Shown here piece after piece: positions 36,029 to 45,306 of a stretch of 64,000 nt of DNA. Under the pieces are notes generated by a model that saw nothing but the letters and a program-made list of their open reading frames with translations, was not told the origin of the DNA and searched no databases. Numbering within the stretch: position 1 is the stretch's first letter; each line of letters opens with the position of its first letter. The translations under genes were made by a program, and so were the position numbers. Source of the DNA: Antarcticirhabdus aurantiaca (GTDB lineage: Bacteria; Pseudomonadota; Alphaproteobacteria; Rhizobiales; Rhizobiaceae); the NCBI RefSeq assembly GCF_009765365.1, contig NZ_VTOM01000002.1, positions 186,001 through 250,000 on the forward strand. The letters are read 5' to 3'.

Positions 36029-37736
36029 GGTCGACAGCCTGCTCGACCGCAGCCGCGGCGGAAGCCGTGCTGTCCGTCCCGGGCATCCGCAGCCAGTTCA
36101 GCCCGATACGGGCCTTCTGGACTCCGGCATCCATGAGGAACTTCGCCGCATAGCCAGGACGGAGCTTGGCGATGACTTCGAAGCCGACTTCCTTGAACGT
36201 CGGCTTTCCGCCTTCCTGACGGATGAGCATACCTTGGAACTTGCCGGACGCGTATCGGCCCTGGTCGTTCACGAACAAGACCTCCAGCTTCGCCTGACGC
36301 TTGGTCTCGTCGGCGACTTCGAAGGCAGTCGGCTTGCCGTCGACGGTCAGATAGATATGGCGGCCGTTCGTGGCCTGCCGCAGTCGTTCTTCCAGGTCGC
36401 GAGCCGGCAAGCGGGCCAGCCGTGCGGCGTAGACGGCCTTGAATTCGCCCAGCTGCCCGTCCCAGCCGCCCTCATTCTGCCCAGGAACGAGATCGCAGCT
36501 CGGCGTCGTACAGACCCAAAACTGCTCGGCTCCCCGGCCCAGCGAAGCCTTGAAGACAAGGCCCGGCGCGAGCCGGCCGTCGGTTTCCAGCGGCCCCGAG
36601 CACAGGAACTCGTTGGCGGCATGGTACACGGCCTCGTTCCCGACTTCCTCGCCGAGGCGACTGAGATCGCGGGCGGCGGACAGAGCATCTGCCGGAGCAA
36701 CGTCGCCGATGATCTTGTTCCCGAAGGCACCAGCGGCGGCCTGCATCTCGGCGGCCAGGCTCGAGAAAAGGTGGCTATAGAGTTCGTTCATGCGGCCGGC
36801 CCGCTCGCCCGGGGCTGCCGACAGGAGGTTGAGAAACCATCCGGCCTGGGTCAGCGACTGGCGCAGCACCGAGCGGTCGTGCTTGGATCCTGCCTTCTCC
36901 AGCGCGGCGCGTGCCTGCACGACCATCGCCTGCAAAGGTGTGGGCCGCGAGGCGGCCAACCCGTCGCAGAGACGCTCGATGAGAACTTCTGGAAGTTCGT
37001 CCTTGCTGACCACCGCGACGAACAGGTTGGGCGTGCTGATCCACGGCACGTCGGAGTCGACGTCGCACGAAGGCGAGACGTCGGTCGGTCGACTTGCGAT
37101 CGCTTCAGCCCTCATGCGGTTTTCGAAGTGCCTCTTCGCGACCATGCTGAGCATGGGCTTGCCGAGTTTGTTCAAAACTTTTCCGTATGCCTTCTGTGCG
37201 TCGGCGAGCGTCCCTTCATAGCCGCGGCTGCCCACCATCGCCTTGATCAACTTGATGTCGGGGGGCAACTCGATTCCCTCGATGCCCTCGTCGAGCTTGT
37301 CGGACAGCTGCTCTTCCAGGTCGGCCGAAATGAACTCGCCCGATCCGAGCCCATAGGCAACGCTGAGCGCGACCGATGTTGGCTCATCGCTCGTGTAGAT
37401 CAGAACCAGATTGAAATGCGGAGAAATGGCAAGCTTCTGCAGAAGCTGGATCGCTGCCGTACAATCCTCCGGCCGGGCCGACTCCAGATGGAAATCGACG
37501 ATCAGGAGATCCGATTGATGCAGGTGCTTATTGTTCTCGATGTCGATTATCTTGTGAACGTTGCTCTCGACGTCGCAAAGCCAACCTCGCGCCCTGCAAA
37601 GATCGACCATCGTTCTGACTCGCGCGTTCGCGTCGACCGGCTGGCCGTAGGTCGGGAACTCGTCATCGACTAGCAGAGCGAACCGGATCGGCTCGAGGTA
37701 GGCCTCGGCCAGCAGGTCCCTGTGAAGTTCAGCCAT
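35985..37736 (-). CDS. receiver-domain protein with large uncharacterised C-terminal region
   Basis: The 583-residue protein opens with a response-regulator-like domain: acidic pair D24-D25 (FALLVDDEFPTYGQ), a phosphoacceptor candidate D81 (SDLLIVDFHLE) and Thr115/Ser116 (LVLIYTSDEPT). A conserved lysine at the usual place is not obvious. The remaining 450 residues show no DNA-binding motif; a CDLVPGQ segment (about residue 413, in WVCTTPSCDLVPGQNEGG) is the most distinctive part. It overlaps the upstream kinase-like gene by 8 bases. I infer it is the signalling partner of that protein; the output is unknown. Confidence 0.75.
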   Translation of the reverse strand: MAELHRDLLAEAYLEPIRFALLVDDEFPTYGQPVDANARVRTMVDLCRARGWLCDVESNVHKIIDIENNKHLHQSDLLIVDFHLESARPEDCTAAIQLLQKLAISPHFNLVLIYTSDEPTSVALSVAYGLGSGEFISADLEEQLSDKLDEGIEGIELPPDIKLIKAMVGSRGYEGTLADAQKAYGKVLNKLGKPMLSMVAKRHFENRMRAEAIASRPTDVSPSCDVDSDVPWISTPNLFVAVVSKDELPEVLIERLCDGLAASRPTPLQAMVVQARAALEKAGSKHDRSVLRQSLTQAGWFLNLLSAAPGERAGRMNELYSHLFSSLAAEMQAAAGAFGNKIIGDVAPADALSAARDLSRLGEEVGNEAVYHAANEFLCSGPLETDGRLAPGLVFKASLGRGAEQFWVCTTPSCDLVPGQNEGGWDGQLGEFKAVYAARLARLPARDLEERLRQATNGRHIYLTVDGKPTAFEVADETKRQAKLEVLFVNDQGRYASGKFQGMLIRQEGGKPTFKEVGFEVIAKLRPGYAAKFLMDAGVQKARIGLNWLRMPGTDSTASAAAAVEQAVDLIPQAQPLPTVDQV

Positions 37737-40662
37737 CGATGCCGTCCCGCATGCTTATCTTGAAGTTCGCACCGCTTAGGTCCCGCCTGTCCGGATCCGT
37801 CACGTATTCGATGGTGTGACCGCCGGCAGCCAAGGTCTGGCGGCATAGATAGAGCCCGACGCCTCGTCCTCTGATCCGCCGCGTGAAGAAGAGCTCGAAC
37901 AGGTTAGGCACGTCGTCGGGATCGACACCCGGGCCGGAGTCGCTGATCAGGATCGCTCCCTCGCTCACGCCGAGACGAATACGACGCTCCGGAGCATCGC
38001 TGACCCAGTAGAGCGCGTTGTTGATCAGGTTGATGAAGACCGGAAGCACACGGGAGGGGAACTCGCTGAAGCGGACGGCGAGAAAGGCCGCGCTCGCTTC
38101 CAAGCTGACTTTCCGGTCCGAGAGCCCGCGCTCGAAAAAGCGCCCGACATAGTCGAGGATTTCCTTACCGTTGATCTCTCTCCGCGCGTCTCCTTCCGAG
38201 ACCTGCATCTGGGACAGGAAGCGCAGCCGCTCGACGAGCTCTCGACGCGCCTCGTCGGCATCCTTGAATTCTGCCGTATCGCGGGCGGCCTGGGGCAGTC
38301 CGTGCAACGCTCGTTCGAGGCGCCTGTTGAGGGTATTGAGCTCGTGAGTGAGGATCTCGACGCTGATGCCGACCTGAGCCAACGCCTGAATGCGCCCCAG
38401 CTGAACTTCCAGGGTATCCTGCCGCGCATCCGCAAACGTCAACGCGCTGTCCAGATCGATGCCTTCCGAGAGCTGTTTGACGGAACGCAGATACGGGTCG
38501 TACACGCCGGCGAAACGCTCCGTGAGTTGCTCCCGCAAGGAGTCCATCTGGCCCAAGGCGTGGGAGAGGCTGATCCGTCCCTCTTCCAATTCGCCGAGCA
38601 GCGGAGCGGCACGCTTGTAGAACTCCTTTAGATCGCTTTCGATCGATTCCGCGACCCTGGCTTGCTCGGCGTCGAGCATCGCCGCGATATCTCTGCGCCA
38701 GCGGACCAGGAGATCCGTCACCGCCTTCTGGTTCCGGCCCAGGTGTGAGCGTGCGACGACCGGATCGGGCTCGGTCTGGATACGGTCGGTTTCCGCCCTC
38801 CAGACGTCCCGCAGTTCCTCCAGCCCGGCGGCGAACCGGCTGTAGTCGTCGCGGTAGGAGCGGTACGTCTTCTCGAAGGAGGCGAGCTTCTTCGGCTTCG
38901 GGGGCAGACGCAGCTCGCCTTTCGTGGTCACGAGATCGTCCAGCGGGCCGCCCACGGCCAGCAGGGCTTCGGGAGAGCCGTCGACGATGGCGGCATCGAG
39001 ACGTGAACGTGCCGCCTGCAGTGCAGTCAGGGAACGCTGGAGTACCGGAGCACGGTCGCGAACGGCGGTGCGGAAGGTGGTCAACGTGCGCTGTCTCGCC
39101 GCCTTTGCCTTCTCGGCCGCCCCGGCGTTCTCCGCCGCGATGCCCGGGAGCAAATCCTTGCGAACCTCCGATGCCGAACCGAAGTAGTCTCGGGCCAACC
39201 GCCGCAACAGGTCGATCACGAGCGCCTGCATGGCGCGAGCGGCCGTGTTGTCGATCAGGCCTTCCCGGCCTGCCTTGTCGCGCAGGTTCGGATTGGCTGC
39301 ACGCGTGATGGCCAACCGGCCGAACAGACGTCGGCTCGACCAGAACTCGCGTCCCGCATTGTTCGTGCGCCGCTCTTCGATCTTGAAAAAATCGTTCTCC
39401 GGGCGCCCGTAGGGCATCACCCGCAGGCCGTCGCGATAGACGTTCAACCCGGAATGTGCCTCGGAACGCCCAGCGATCTTAGCATGTACATCCGGCGGAT
39501 GCGTCGAGTAGCCTGCCTCCGGCTCGAAGGCGCCGATGCAGACGCCGAACGGGCCTACCCGATCCCGGGGCGCTGTCGGCGGATGCGCAGACGGAATGTA
39601 CTCGACCGTCCCGAGTTCGCGGCCGTACGCTTTCACCTCGCCTCGGAAGACGCCGTGCTCGTCGAAGGCGCCGTCGACATAGTGCTCGAGGCCGCGCAGG
39701 AAGCCCAGTCCGAAGTCCGGGTCGCGAGCAACGACCGGCACGATCTCGCCGTTTCGGTGAACGATCACCCGGTAATCCAGCGCGAGATCTTCGGCGGCGT
39801 AGGGATCGGAGAAACCGGTCAAGGTCCTCCTCAGAGAAATCTTGACTGCGTCGGCCTCGTCGGCGGTTACGCCGTAGTGCCTTCCCACCCATGCGGCAAG
39901 GAACGGATTGATGTCCGCGACGATCAAGGCCGTGCCCGTTCGGCTGTCGCCCTTCCAAACTCCCCAATCCTCAAGCGGGGCGAGGCTGGGAAGGCTCAGA
40001 TCGACGAGTTGCCGGATCCGCTCGGAGGTACGCTCTGCGGATGGATCCTGCGCCCGTTCGAGGCGGTCGAAGGCGGACCAGGCCGACTGCAGGCGCTCGG
40101 CGCGCTCCGGCTGATCGCGTGGTCCGTCTACGCTGGTCAGCAGTTCCCGCCTCAATCCTTCAACCAGTGATCCGAGCGATTCGAGGCTGTCGAACTCGAC
40201 GATAGGGACGGACACATCCTCGAGCAGCACAAAGGGATTCTCGAAAAGTCGCCAATCCACCAGCCCGGCTACGAACGGAGCGTCCGCCCGCTTCGAGACG
40301 ATGAGCACCGCGGCGCCAATGGCGGCGACCGACAGACGTCCGATTCCTTTCTGACCCTGACGCGGGCGTACGGGAAGCCCGAGCCTGAGAGTTTCGTCGG
40401 TCTCGGCGCCGCCCGCCTTCGACTCGGTACCCACGACCAACCATTTGGAGACGAAGTCTTCCCGCGACATTCCGTGTCCGTCGTCGAACACGGCAGCGGC
40501 AGGCTTGTGCCCCCCATACAGATGGAGAGACACGGAGCGGGCGTAGGCGTCGTAAGCGTTCTTCCAAAGCTCACTTACTGCAGTCGGCACGTCCGCGATC
40601 TGCTCGCGTCCCAGGTGGTCGATCGTGCGCGCACGCGTGCGGAAAGGAACGTTCTGAGACAT
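37729..40662 (-). CDS. double-GHKL ATPase with histidine-kinase-like C-terminus
   Basis: Start ATG 40662 (MSQNVPFRTRARTIDHLG) gives 977 residues; ATG 40671 is an alternative. An N-terminal paraMORC-like GHKL domain has an N-box (VSELWKNAYDAYARS, residues 29-43), G1 (VFDDGHGMSREDF, 58-70) and GQKGIGRLSVAAIG. A long helical middle (about 560-760) follows. The C-terminus is histidine-kinase-like: H-box EILTHELNTLNRRLE (about 772), N-box FINLINNALYWV (about 879), G1 ISDSGPGVD and G2 GRGVGLYLCRQTL. No transmembrane segment is seen, so it should be cytoplasmic. It is coupled by an 8-base overlap to a receiver protein gene, which suggests phosphotransfer. Confidence 0.82.
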   Translation of the reverse strand: MSQNVPFRTRARTIDHLGREQIADVPTAVSELWKNAYDAYARSVSLHLYGGHKPAAAVFDDGHGMSREDFVSKWLVVGTESKAGGAETDETLRLGLPVRPRQGQKGIGRLSVAAIGAAVLIVSKRADAPFVAGLVDWRLFENPFVLLEDVSVPIVEFDSLESLGSLVEGLRRELLTSVDGPRDQPERAERLQSAWSAFDRLERAQDPSAERTSERIRQLVDLSLPSLAPLEDWGVWKGDSRTGTALIVADINPFLAAWVGRHYGVTADEADAVKISLRRTLTGFSDPYAAEDLALDYRVIVHRNGEIVPVVARDPDFGLGFLRGLEHYVDGAFDEHGVFRGEVKAYGRELGTVEYIPSAHPPTAPRDRVGPFGVCIGAFEPEAGYSTHPPDVHAKIAGRSEAHSGLNVYRDGLRVMPYGRPENDFFKIEERRTNNAGREFWSSRRLFGRLAITRAANPNLRDKAGREGLIDNTAARAMQALVIDLLRRLARDYFGSASEVRKDLLPGIAAENAGAAEKAKAARQRTLTTFRTAVRDRAPVLQRSLTALQAARSRLDAAIVDGSPEALLAVGGPLDDLVTTKGELRLPPKPKKLASFEKTYRSYRDDYSRFAAGLEELRDVWRAETDRIQTEPDPVVARSHLGRNQKAVTDLLVRWRRDIAAMLDAEQARVAESIESDLKEFYKRAAPLLGELEEGRISLSHALGQMDSLREQLTERFAGVYDPYLRSVKQLSEGIDLDSALTFADARQDTLEVQLGRIQALAQVGISVEILTHELNTLNRRLERALHGLPQAARDTAEFKDADEARRELVERLRFLSQMQVSEGDARREINGKEILDYVGRFFERGLSDRKVSLEASAAFLAVRFSEFPSRVLPVFINLINNALYWVSDAPERRIRLGVSEGAILISDSGPGVDPDDVPNLFELFFTRRIRGRGVGLYLCRQTLAAGGHTIEYVTDPDRRDLSGANFKISMRDGIDG

Positions 40663-40948
40663 GCCGATCATGAGGCGCCGTATCGGACGAGCATGCGAGC
40701 AGCAGGCGTGCTGATCGGCCGTCGGCTCGGTCGAGCCTTCGTGACCGACGTCGCCGATCCGTCCCGCAAGTTCCGATCGGCTTCGAGCGGCTCGGCAGCA
40801 TCGGCGCAGATCAGCTGGCGCAGATAGAATGCGATCCGCAGGGATTGCCGATCCGATTTTGATACGACCGAACACGTCCCACATGCCGGGCGGCACACAT
40901 CGCCTACATCGCTTGATTGCGGATCCACGCCCGAGCGCCTGCTCTTCG
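40663..40948. other. gap upstream of the double-GHKL gene
   Basis: The kinase frame stays open through this 286-bp gap up to 41010, but residues there are Arg/Cys-rich and unlike a domain. It probably holds the promoter or leader of the kinase/receiver pair. Confidence 0.35.
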
Positions 40949-41890
40949 TCATGACTGATATGCATCCTCATCGCGACCTCGCGGCGGCGGAAAGCCGAAT
41001 TCCACCACACCCCAATCTTCGAAGGATCCTTCGAACGGCCGAGTGGCTTCCTCGATCAAGTTTCTAATCTCTCCGAGAGGCGCCGGGTCGGCTCCGACGA
41101 ACCTGTATCCGACCGAGAGTCGCAGAAAGCCATACCAGAGAAGGTCCGTAAGAATCCGGCCCTCGTGAGCGAGGATGACTGCATCCCTCCTGCAGTCCGG
41201 CCGGCTCTCCCGTTCCATCGGCAGGGAAGCTCCGATCGTATCTGCATGCTGTATGTGGCTTGCCAGAGCATAGCCGTGCGCGAGTCCTTGCAGATCCTTC
41301 AGAAGCAGATCCCCGGATCGGGACAGCTCTCCGACGATCCCTGTGAATCCCCACCGCGTCTCGAGCTCGCCGCGGACGCTTTTCGGATATCGGCCGGTCA
41401 GTCCTGCCAGGTCGGCATCGGACAGGATCAGGTCACGTATAGGTTGCCATCTGCCGTCGAGCGGGTCGTTTACCAAGGCGAGGATCTTGGCAGCCCTGGC
41501 GTGATCCTTCAGGAGCGATACGCCGAACAGATCCTCCGAGTATTCGCGGCAGCGTAGCGTGAAGTCTTCGCACGTTTGGAGTAGATAAGCGATCTTCAAT
41601 GAGGCTTCGAGCGAGGAGCGGACAAGCACCTCCGCGTCCCAGAGCTGCCCGCAGGCACACAGGAGCACCGCGCTCTCTGACGAGCGAGCAGCGGCCGACG
41701 CCAGTCCCATGATCGTTCCGCGCTGGGCTGGATCCCATCCGACATAGGTGGAAACGGGGGTCATGTGCGGAAGGAGCTTGCGCGACGCGTCCAACGCGCG
41801 CTCCGCCCATTGCCGTTGAAGGGCGGTCAAGTCCTCACCGTACATGGACGAATCCGGGATCTGGATCGAAAGGGACGGAGCCGCAAGCAT
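40949..41890 (-). CDS. DUF5677-like protein
   Basis: The 313-residue, largely helical protein has the core segment typical of DUF5677 proteins (LCACGQLWDAEVLVRSSLEA then SLKIAYLL, about residues 80-110) and a helical C-terminal half. Such proteins are small, soluble and of unknown function and recur in accessory islands. It lies between the second methyltransferase and the double-GHKL gene on the same strand, 90 bp after the methyltransferase stop. The family assignment is from pattern memory only. Confidence 0.6.
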   Translation of the reverse strand: MLAAPSLSIQIPDSSMYGEDLTALQRQWAERALDASRKLLPHMTPVSTYVGWDPAQRGTIMGLASAAARSSESAVLLCACGQLWDAEVLVRSSLEASLKIAYLLQTCEDFTLRCREYSEDLFGVSLLKDHARAAKILALVNDPLDGRWQPIRDLILSDADLAGLTGRYPKSVRGELETRWGFTGIVGELSRSGDLLLKDLQGLAHGYALASHIQHADTIGASLPMERESRPDCRRDAVILAHEGRILTDLLWYGFLRLSVGYRFVGADPAPLGEIRNLIEEATRPFEGSFEDWGVVEFGFPPPRGRDEDAYQS

Positions 41891-41980
41891 CGATGCAAAC
41901 TGACGGTTTCAGTGCGATCTCCATTCCACGTCCGACTCCCGAAAGGACGATCGCTTTGCCGCGGGAGCGCAAGGCTTCGC

Positions 41981-43135
41981 TCATGCGGCTGCAGGCCTCC
42001 GATCCCGTCTCGCATCTTGAAGCAGCTCGACAAGGGGAAGGACAAGAGTCCGGGCCATCTTAACCGGGACTGCGTTGCCGATCTGCGAGCCCCCTGCGGT
42101 CAAGCCGCCCTTGAACACAAACCATTCCGGGAAGGTCTGGAACCTTGCCGCGTGCCTGAGAGTGATACCGTGGGGTTCGGTAGGATGCACGAAGCGGCCC
42201 TTCGACGGATTGATGCATGCGGTCGTCATCGTCGGTCCCGGGAGGTCGGGGTTAATCCGACCGTAGACGTCCGAATGTCCGTCGTGTTCGCCGTGGCATC
42301 TAAGTGTCCGTCCCGACTGCTTCCGCGACCCTCCGTTGATCGGCGTCTTCGCGAAGGCAGCCGTCAGTTCCTCGCCATGACGCATGTGAACGCCGTTCTC
42401 GTCCGACGCGTCCACCGGCTCGTCGAACACGACGGAAGCCGGCGGCCAAGGTCGGGTGCCCGCGATGAGGCCTCCTTCGCTGCAGGTCGGCTCCGGAGGC
42501 CACGCCACCGGATCCTGCGTCCGATCCGTTCCGAGAAGGAAGACCCGTCTTCTGTTCTGAGGAACGCCGTAGTCCCGGGCGTTTAGGGAGAAGGGCATCG
42601 GCAGATGATAGCCGCTTTCCTCGGTAAGCCTGTAGAACTCCTCCAGGAACCAGCGATGTCGCGGCCACAGCATGCCGGGAACGTTCTCCACGAGGAAGAT
42701 CCGAGGACGCAAAGCTGCGACAAACTCGAAGTATCGGAGCAGCAAGCGATTTCGCGGATCGCCCACGCCGGCATCATTGAGACGGTGGGACGAGAATCCT
42801 TGGCAAGGAGGTCCGCCAAGCAGGATGTCGCACCGTCCCTCGTCGAGTCCGGTCTCGCGCATCAGCCGAGCCGGATCGAGTTCGAGTATGTCCGTCTCGA
42901 ACAGCTTCGTGCGCGTCAAACGGTTGTCAATCAAGTTCGACCTGTACGTCGCGCACGCCCATCTGTGCATTTCGACCGCACCGACGACCTGCACACCGGC
43001 GGCCAAGGCTCCGAGAGACAGTCCGCCAGCACCTGCGAAAAGGTCGACTCCGATCAACGGCCGTCCCATTCGGCTCGCCCCGGCCCAGACTCCGCGAAGA
43101 TTCTCGATTTGCATGGTAGGGTCGGAAACAGGCAT
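41981..43135 (-). CDS. DNA (cytosine-5-)-methyltransferase, second of two
   Basis: The 384-residue protein has motif I (GVDLFAGAGGLSLGAL), motif IV with the catalytic Cys (LGGPPCQGFSSHRLND), motif VI (IFLVENVPGML), motif VIII (GVPQNRRRVFLLG) and motif X (GSQIGNAVPVKMARTL). ATG 43135 is chosen because AAGGAG lies 6 bases upstream; the frame is open further up but without homology. It is distinct from the methyltransferase at 29.2 kb in length and target domain, so probably methylates a different site. It is the first gene of the minus-strand operon. Confidence 0.9.
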   Translation of the reverse strand: MPVSDPTMQIENLRGVWAGASRMGRPLIGVDLFAGAGGLSLGALAAGVQVVGAVEMHRWACATYRSNLIDNRLTRTKLFETDILELDPARLMRETGLDEGRCDILLGGPPCQGFSSHRLNDAGVGDPRNRLLLRYFEFVAALRPRIFLVENVPGMLWPRHRWFLEEFYRLTEESGYHLPMPFSLNARDYGVPQNRRRVFLLGTDRTQDPVAWPPEPTCSEGGLIAGTRPWPPASVVFDEPVDASDENGVHMRHGEELTAAFAKTPINGGSRKQSGRTLRCHGEHDGHSDVYGRINPDLPGPTMTTACINPSKGRFVHPTEPHGITLRHAARFQTFPEWFVFKGGLTAGGSQIGNAVPVKMARTLVLPLVELLQDARRDRRPAAA

Positions 43136-44457
43136 CGTCGCTCCTTCTGCTCCGCCCTCCCTACTCCGCAGATCGGAAAGCTCCTCATCCGACGTCGCGA
43201 AAGATCCCGGCAGCCATGCACCCATGGCATACGCGATTTGTCTAAAGACCGGTTTCCGCCATATGCTTTTCCAGCGCGATTCTGGAATCCCGACAACCTG
43301 ACGGTGAGGCGGTCGGATTGACCCGACCGTCCCCGGATCATGGAGCGACGCACCGATCGCACGACCGTTCCTCGGGCACGATCCACCCAGCCGCGAGGGG
43401 TGCATGACCGACTTCGCAGTAGCAGAAGACCGCCGCGATCCGATCGACATGGGCTGCGATCGTTTTCCGAGATGTGTCGGGAATTGCCCAGCACTGCTTC
43501 GCTTCGAAGGGGAAATGCGCGACACCGCACGATCGCCGAAGCCCCTCCCCTCGTCAGAAAACGTCATCGGGCGCCCGGAGGCTCGATCCGCCATCAGAGC
43601 TGCCCGCTTCGATAAGGCGACGCAGACTGCAGGACGGGGCTCACAAGATGCGCTCGGGGTATCTTGCAGCGGCAAGGAACGCCAAGCCGAACGGCCGAAC
43701 GCAGGCGATCGTATGCCATCGGCGCAGATGGCCCCGAACCGCCGAGCGGCAGGATCGAAGTCGGGGCAGCCGAGGACGCGCCTTCTGACGCGTTCATAGG
43801 CGGGTCCTCGGCGAATCGGACGAGCTGCCGCGATCATGGAAACTCAACCGGGCTCGAGGCGTGCGCTGCTCGAGAACCGCTCGCGGTTGCGGAGATGCCG
43901 ACGACATGCGGCAGGCGATCGGTCTCCATGACGCTGGAGGAGAGGCCGGCAACTTTCAGATCCTGATGACTTGCATGCCGGCCAAGTCCCTTCGGCTCAC
44001 CACTGCCGAGCCCGTTGCCGCAGTGCGGGCGAGTGGGACGGGCATCGGCTATGAGAAGGTTGCCATCATGCGCGTTACCTCAGCGTGACAACCCGTTCGC
44101 CAGACGACTCGCTTCCTCGCAGGCATCCAGATCGCTCACCGGCCTGCTTGAGATCAGCTTGCTAGGCAGCTTACCGTGCCGATCAACGACCAAATGGAAG
44201 GCCGATCCACACCAGCGCATCCATATGACGCGAACCTCATGCAAGATGGCCGGCGGCATCCCGATTTCTCGAGCTTCGAGCCGTTCGAACGGATCTTCCC
44301 TGGCGACGGGCAGCTGTCATGACGCGGGACCCATTCGCCCTTCTTCCGGACCGGCATCGCCGGCCGGGTTGCTGGCAAAGACGGCTTGCTGCATCAGCTA
44401 GCACGTGATGCAAGCGATGACGCTTCCCCGCCTCGGGCTTCATAGTAGGATGTCGGC
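43136..44457. other. 1.3-kb divergent gap with no clear gene
   Basis: This large gap separates the divergent methyltransferase and dUTPase-fold genes. Open frames on both strands lack recognisable features. One 59-residue minus-strand frame (44080-44259) looks the most protein-like. The region probably holds both operon promoters and decayed DNA. Confidence 0.4.
44080..44259 (-). CDS. possible small protein, 59 residues
   Basis: ATG 44259 opens MPPAILHEVRVIWMRWCGSA and ends DLDACEEASRLANGLSR, with a plausible strand-helix pattern and a frame that stays open about 20 codons upstream. No family is recognised. It may be a remnant of a longer gene. Confidence 0.25.
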   Translation of the reverse strand: MPPAILHEVRVIWMRWCGSAFHLVVDRHGKLPSKLISSRPVSDLDACEEASRLANGLSR

Positions 44458-45306
44458 ATGCTGAACTCGGTGCAGATCAATGCCCGCAAGCTAGTCCTTG
44501 GTGGCGTGGACGCCTCCTTCCGTGCGATCAGCTACGATCTGCGCGTCGGAAAGGTGGTTAGGCCAGGCGGCCAGCTGGCCGATCACTACGTCATTCCGCC
44601 GCAGGGCATCGTCGAGATCGTCTCCGAAGAACGACTGGCGCTGCCGATGGATGTCGCGGGCATCGCCATGGTGAAGACTAGCCTCAGCAACCAAGGTCTT
44701 CTCGCTCTCAACATCGGAATCGTTGATCCAGGCTATAAAGGGAAGATCGGAAGCTTCTTCGTAAACTTCGGGAGGCGGGAGCAGACCCTTCGGAAAGGTG
44801 ACGTATTCCTGCGAGTAGTGTTCCATGCGGTAGCTCAAGACGCCGAGCTTGAAGAGCCGAGGCCGGTTGATGACGACAGGTATCTCGCCGACAAGCGGAT
44901 CAATATGGAGGCAAATTTCGGCACTGAATTCCTCAACATCGCAGATATCACGGAACGGTTCGCCAAAGAACAGTTTGAGAAGTATCGGACGAAGATACTA
45001 GGCCTCGTCGCGTCAGCGGCCTTCATCCTCGCCGCCCTGACTTTCATGCTGAATTTCGGCAACCTCCTGCTCGTCCAGCGCTTCCTCCAGCCCAACGACG
45101 CGACCAGGGCGGAGCTGCTGCGGCAAGCTCTCGATAGGAGCAACGGGGATCTGGCCGAGGAAAATCGTGCGCTGCTGGAACGGGTCCAGCAGCTCGATCG
45201 AAATCTCAGCTCCGCTATCGACCGGCTGGAGGGCACTGGTGGACGCATCGATCAGAGCGAGGGAGGCCCGTTGGCTCGGCCACCGCAGGGGCAGGCAAGG
45301 CCTTGA
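44458..45306 (+). CDS. membrane-anchored dUTPase/dCTP-deaminase-fold protein
   Basis: The 282-residue protein has a trimeric dUTPase-like domain (residues 1-130) with the motif KTSLSNQGLL (73-82), which replaces the usual SSLAR, and motif III GIVDPGYKGKI (87-97). Aligned with E. coli Dcd, the catalytic deaminase glutamate (VLEFYN) falls at Phe100 (GSFFVN), so normal dCTP deamination is not expected. The dUTPase aspartate D90 is kept. A transmembrane helix follows (180-206) and then a coiled coil (215-258). It reads into the next gene with a TTGA overlap. I infer nucleotide binding, perhaps sensing, at the inner membrane. Confidence 0.75.
   Translation: MLNSVQINARKLVLGGVDASFRAISYDLRVGKVVRPGGQLADHYVIPPQGIVEIVSEERLALPMDVAGIAMVKTSLSNQGLLALNIGIVDPGYKGKIGSFFVNFGRREQTLRKGDVFLRVVFHAVAQDAELEEPRPVDDDRYLADKRINMEANFGTEFLNIADITERFAKEQFEKYRTKILGLVASAAFILAALTFMLNFGNLLLVQRFLQPNDATRAELLRQALDRSNGDLAEENRALLERVQQLDRNLSSAIDRLEGTGGRIDQSEGGPLARPPQGQARP

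Noticed and set aside
36012-37673. 553-codon plus-strand frame
   Set aside because: Antisense to the receiver protein gene; the minus-strand frame has real domain motifs.
28590-43135. Assignment to BREX, DISARM or Detocs
   Set aside because: No PglX/PglZ/BrxC, no DrmAB, and no TPR sensor or PNP effector gene for these systems was found, despite the methyltransferase and kinase/receiver genes.
43404-43799. 131-codon plus-strand frame in the defence gap
   Set aside because: Low-complexity Arg/Ser/Pro-rich product with no recognisable structure.
44458-45306. Ordinary dCTP deaminase defence enzyme
   Set aside because: The catalytic Glu is replaced by Phe100 and the SSLAR motif is altered, so canonical activity is not supported.
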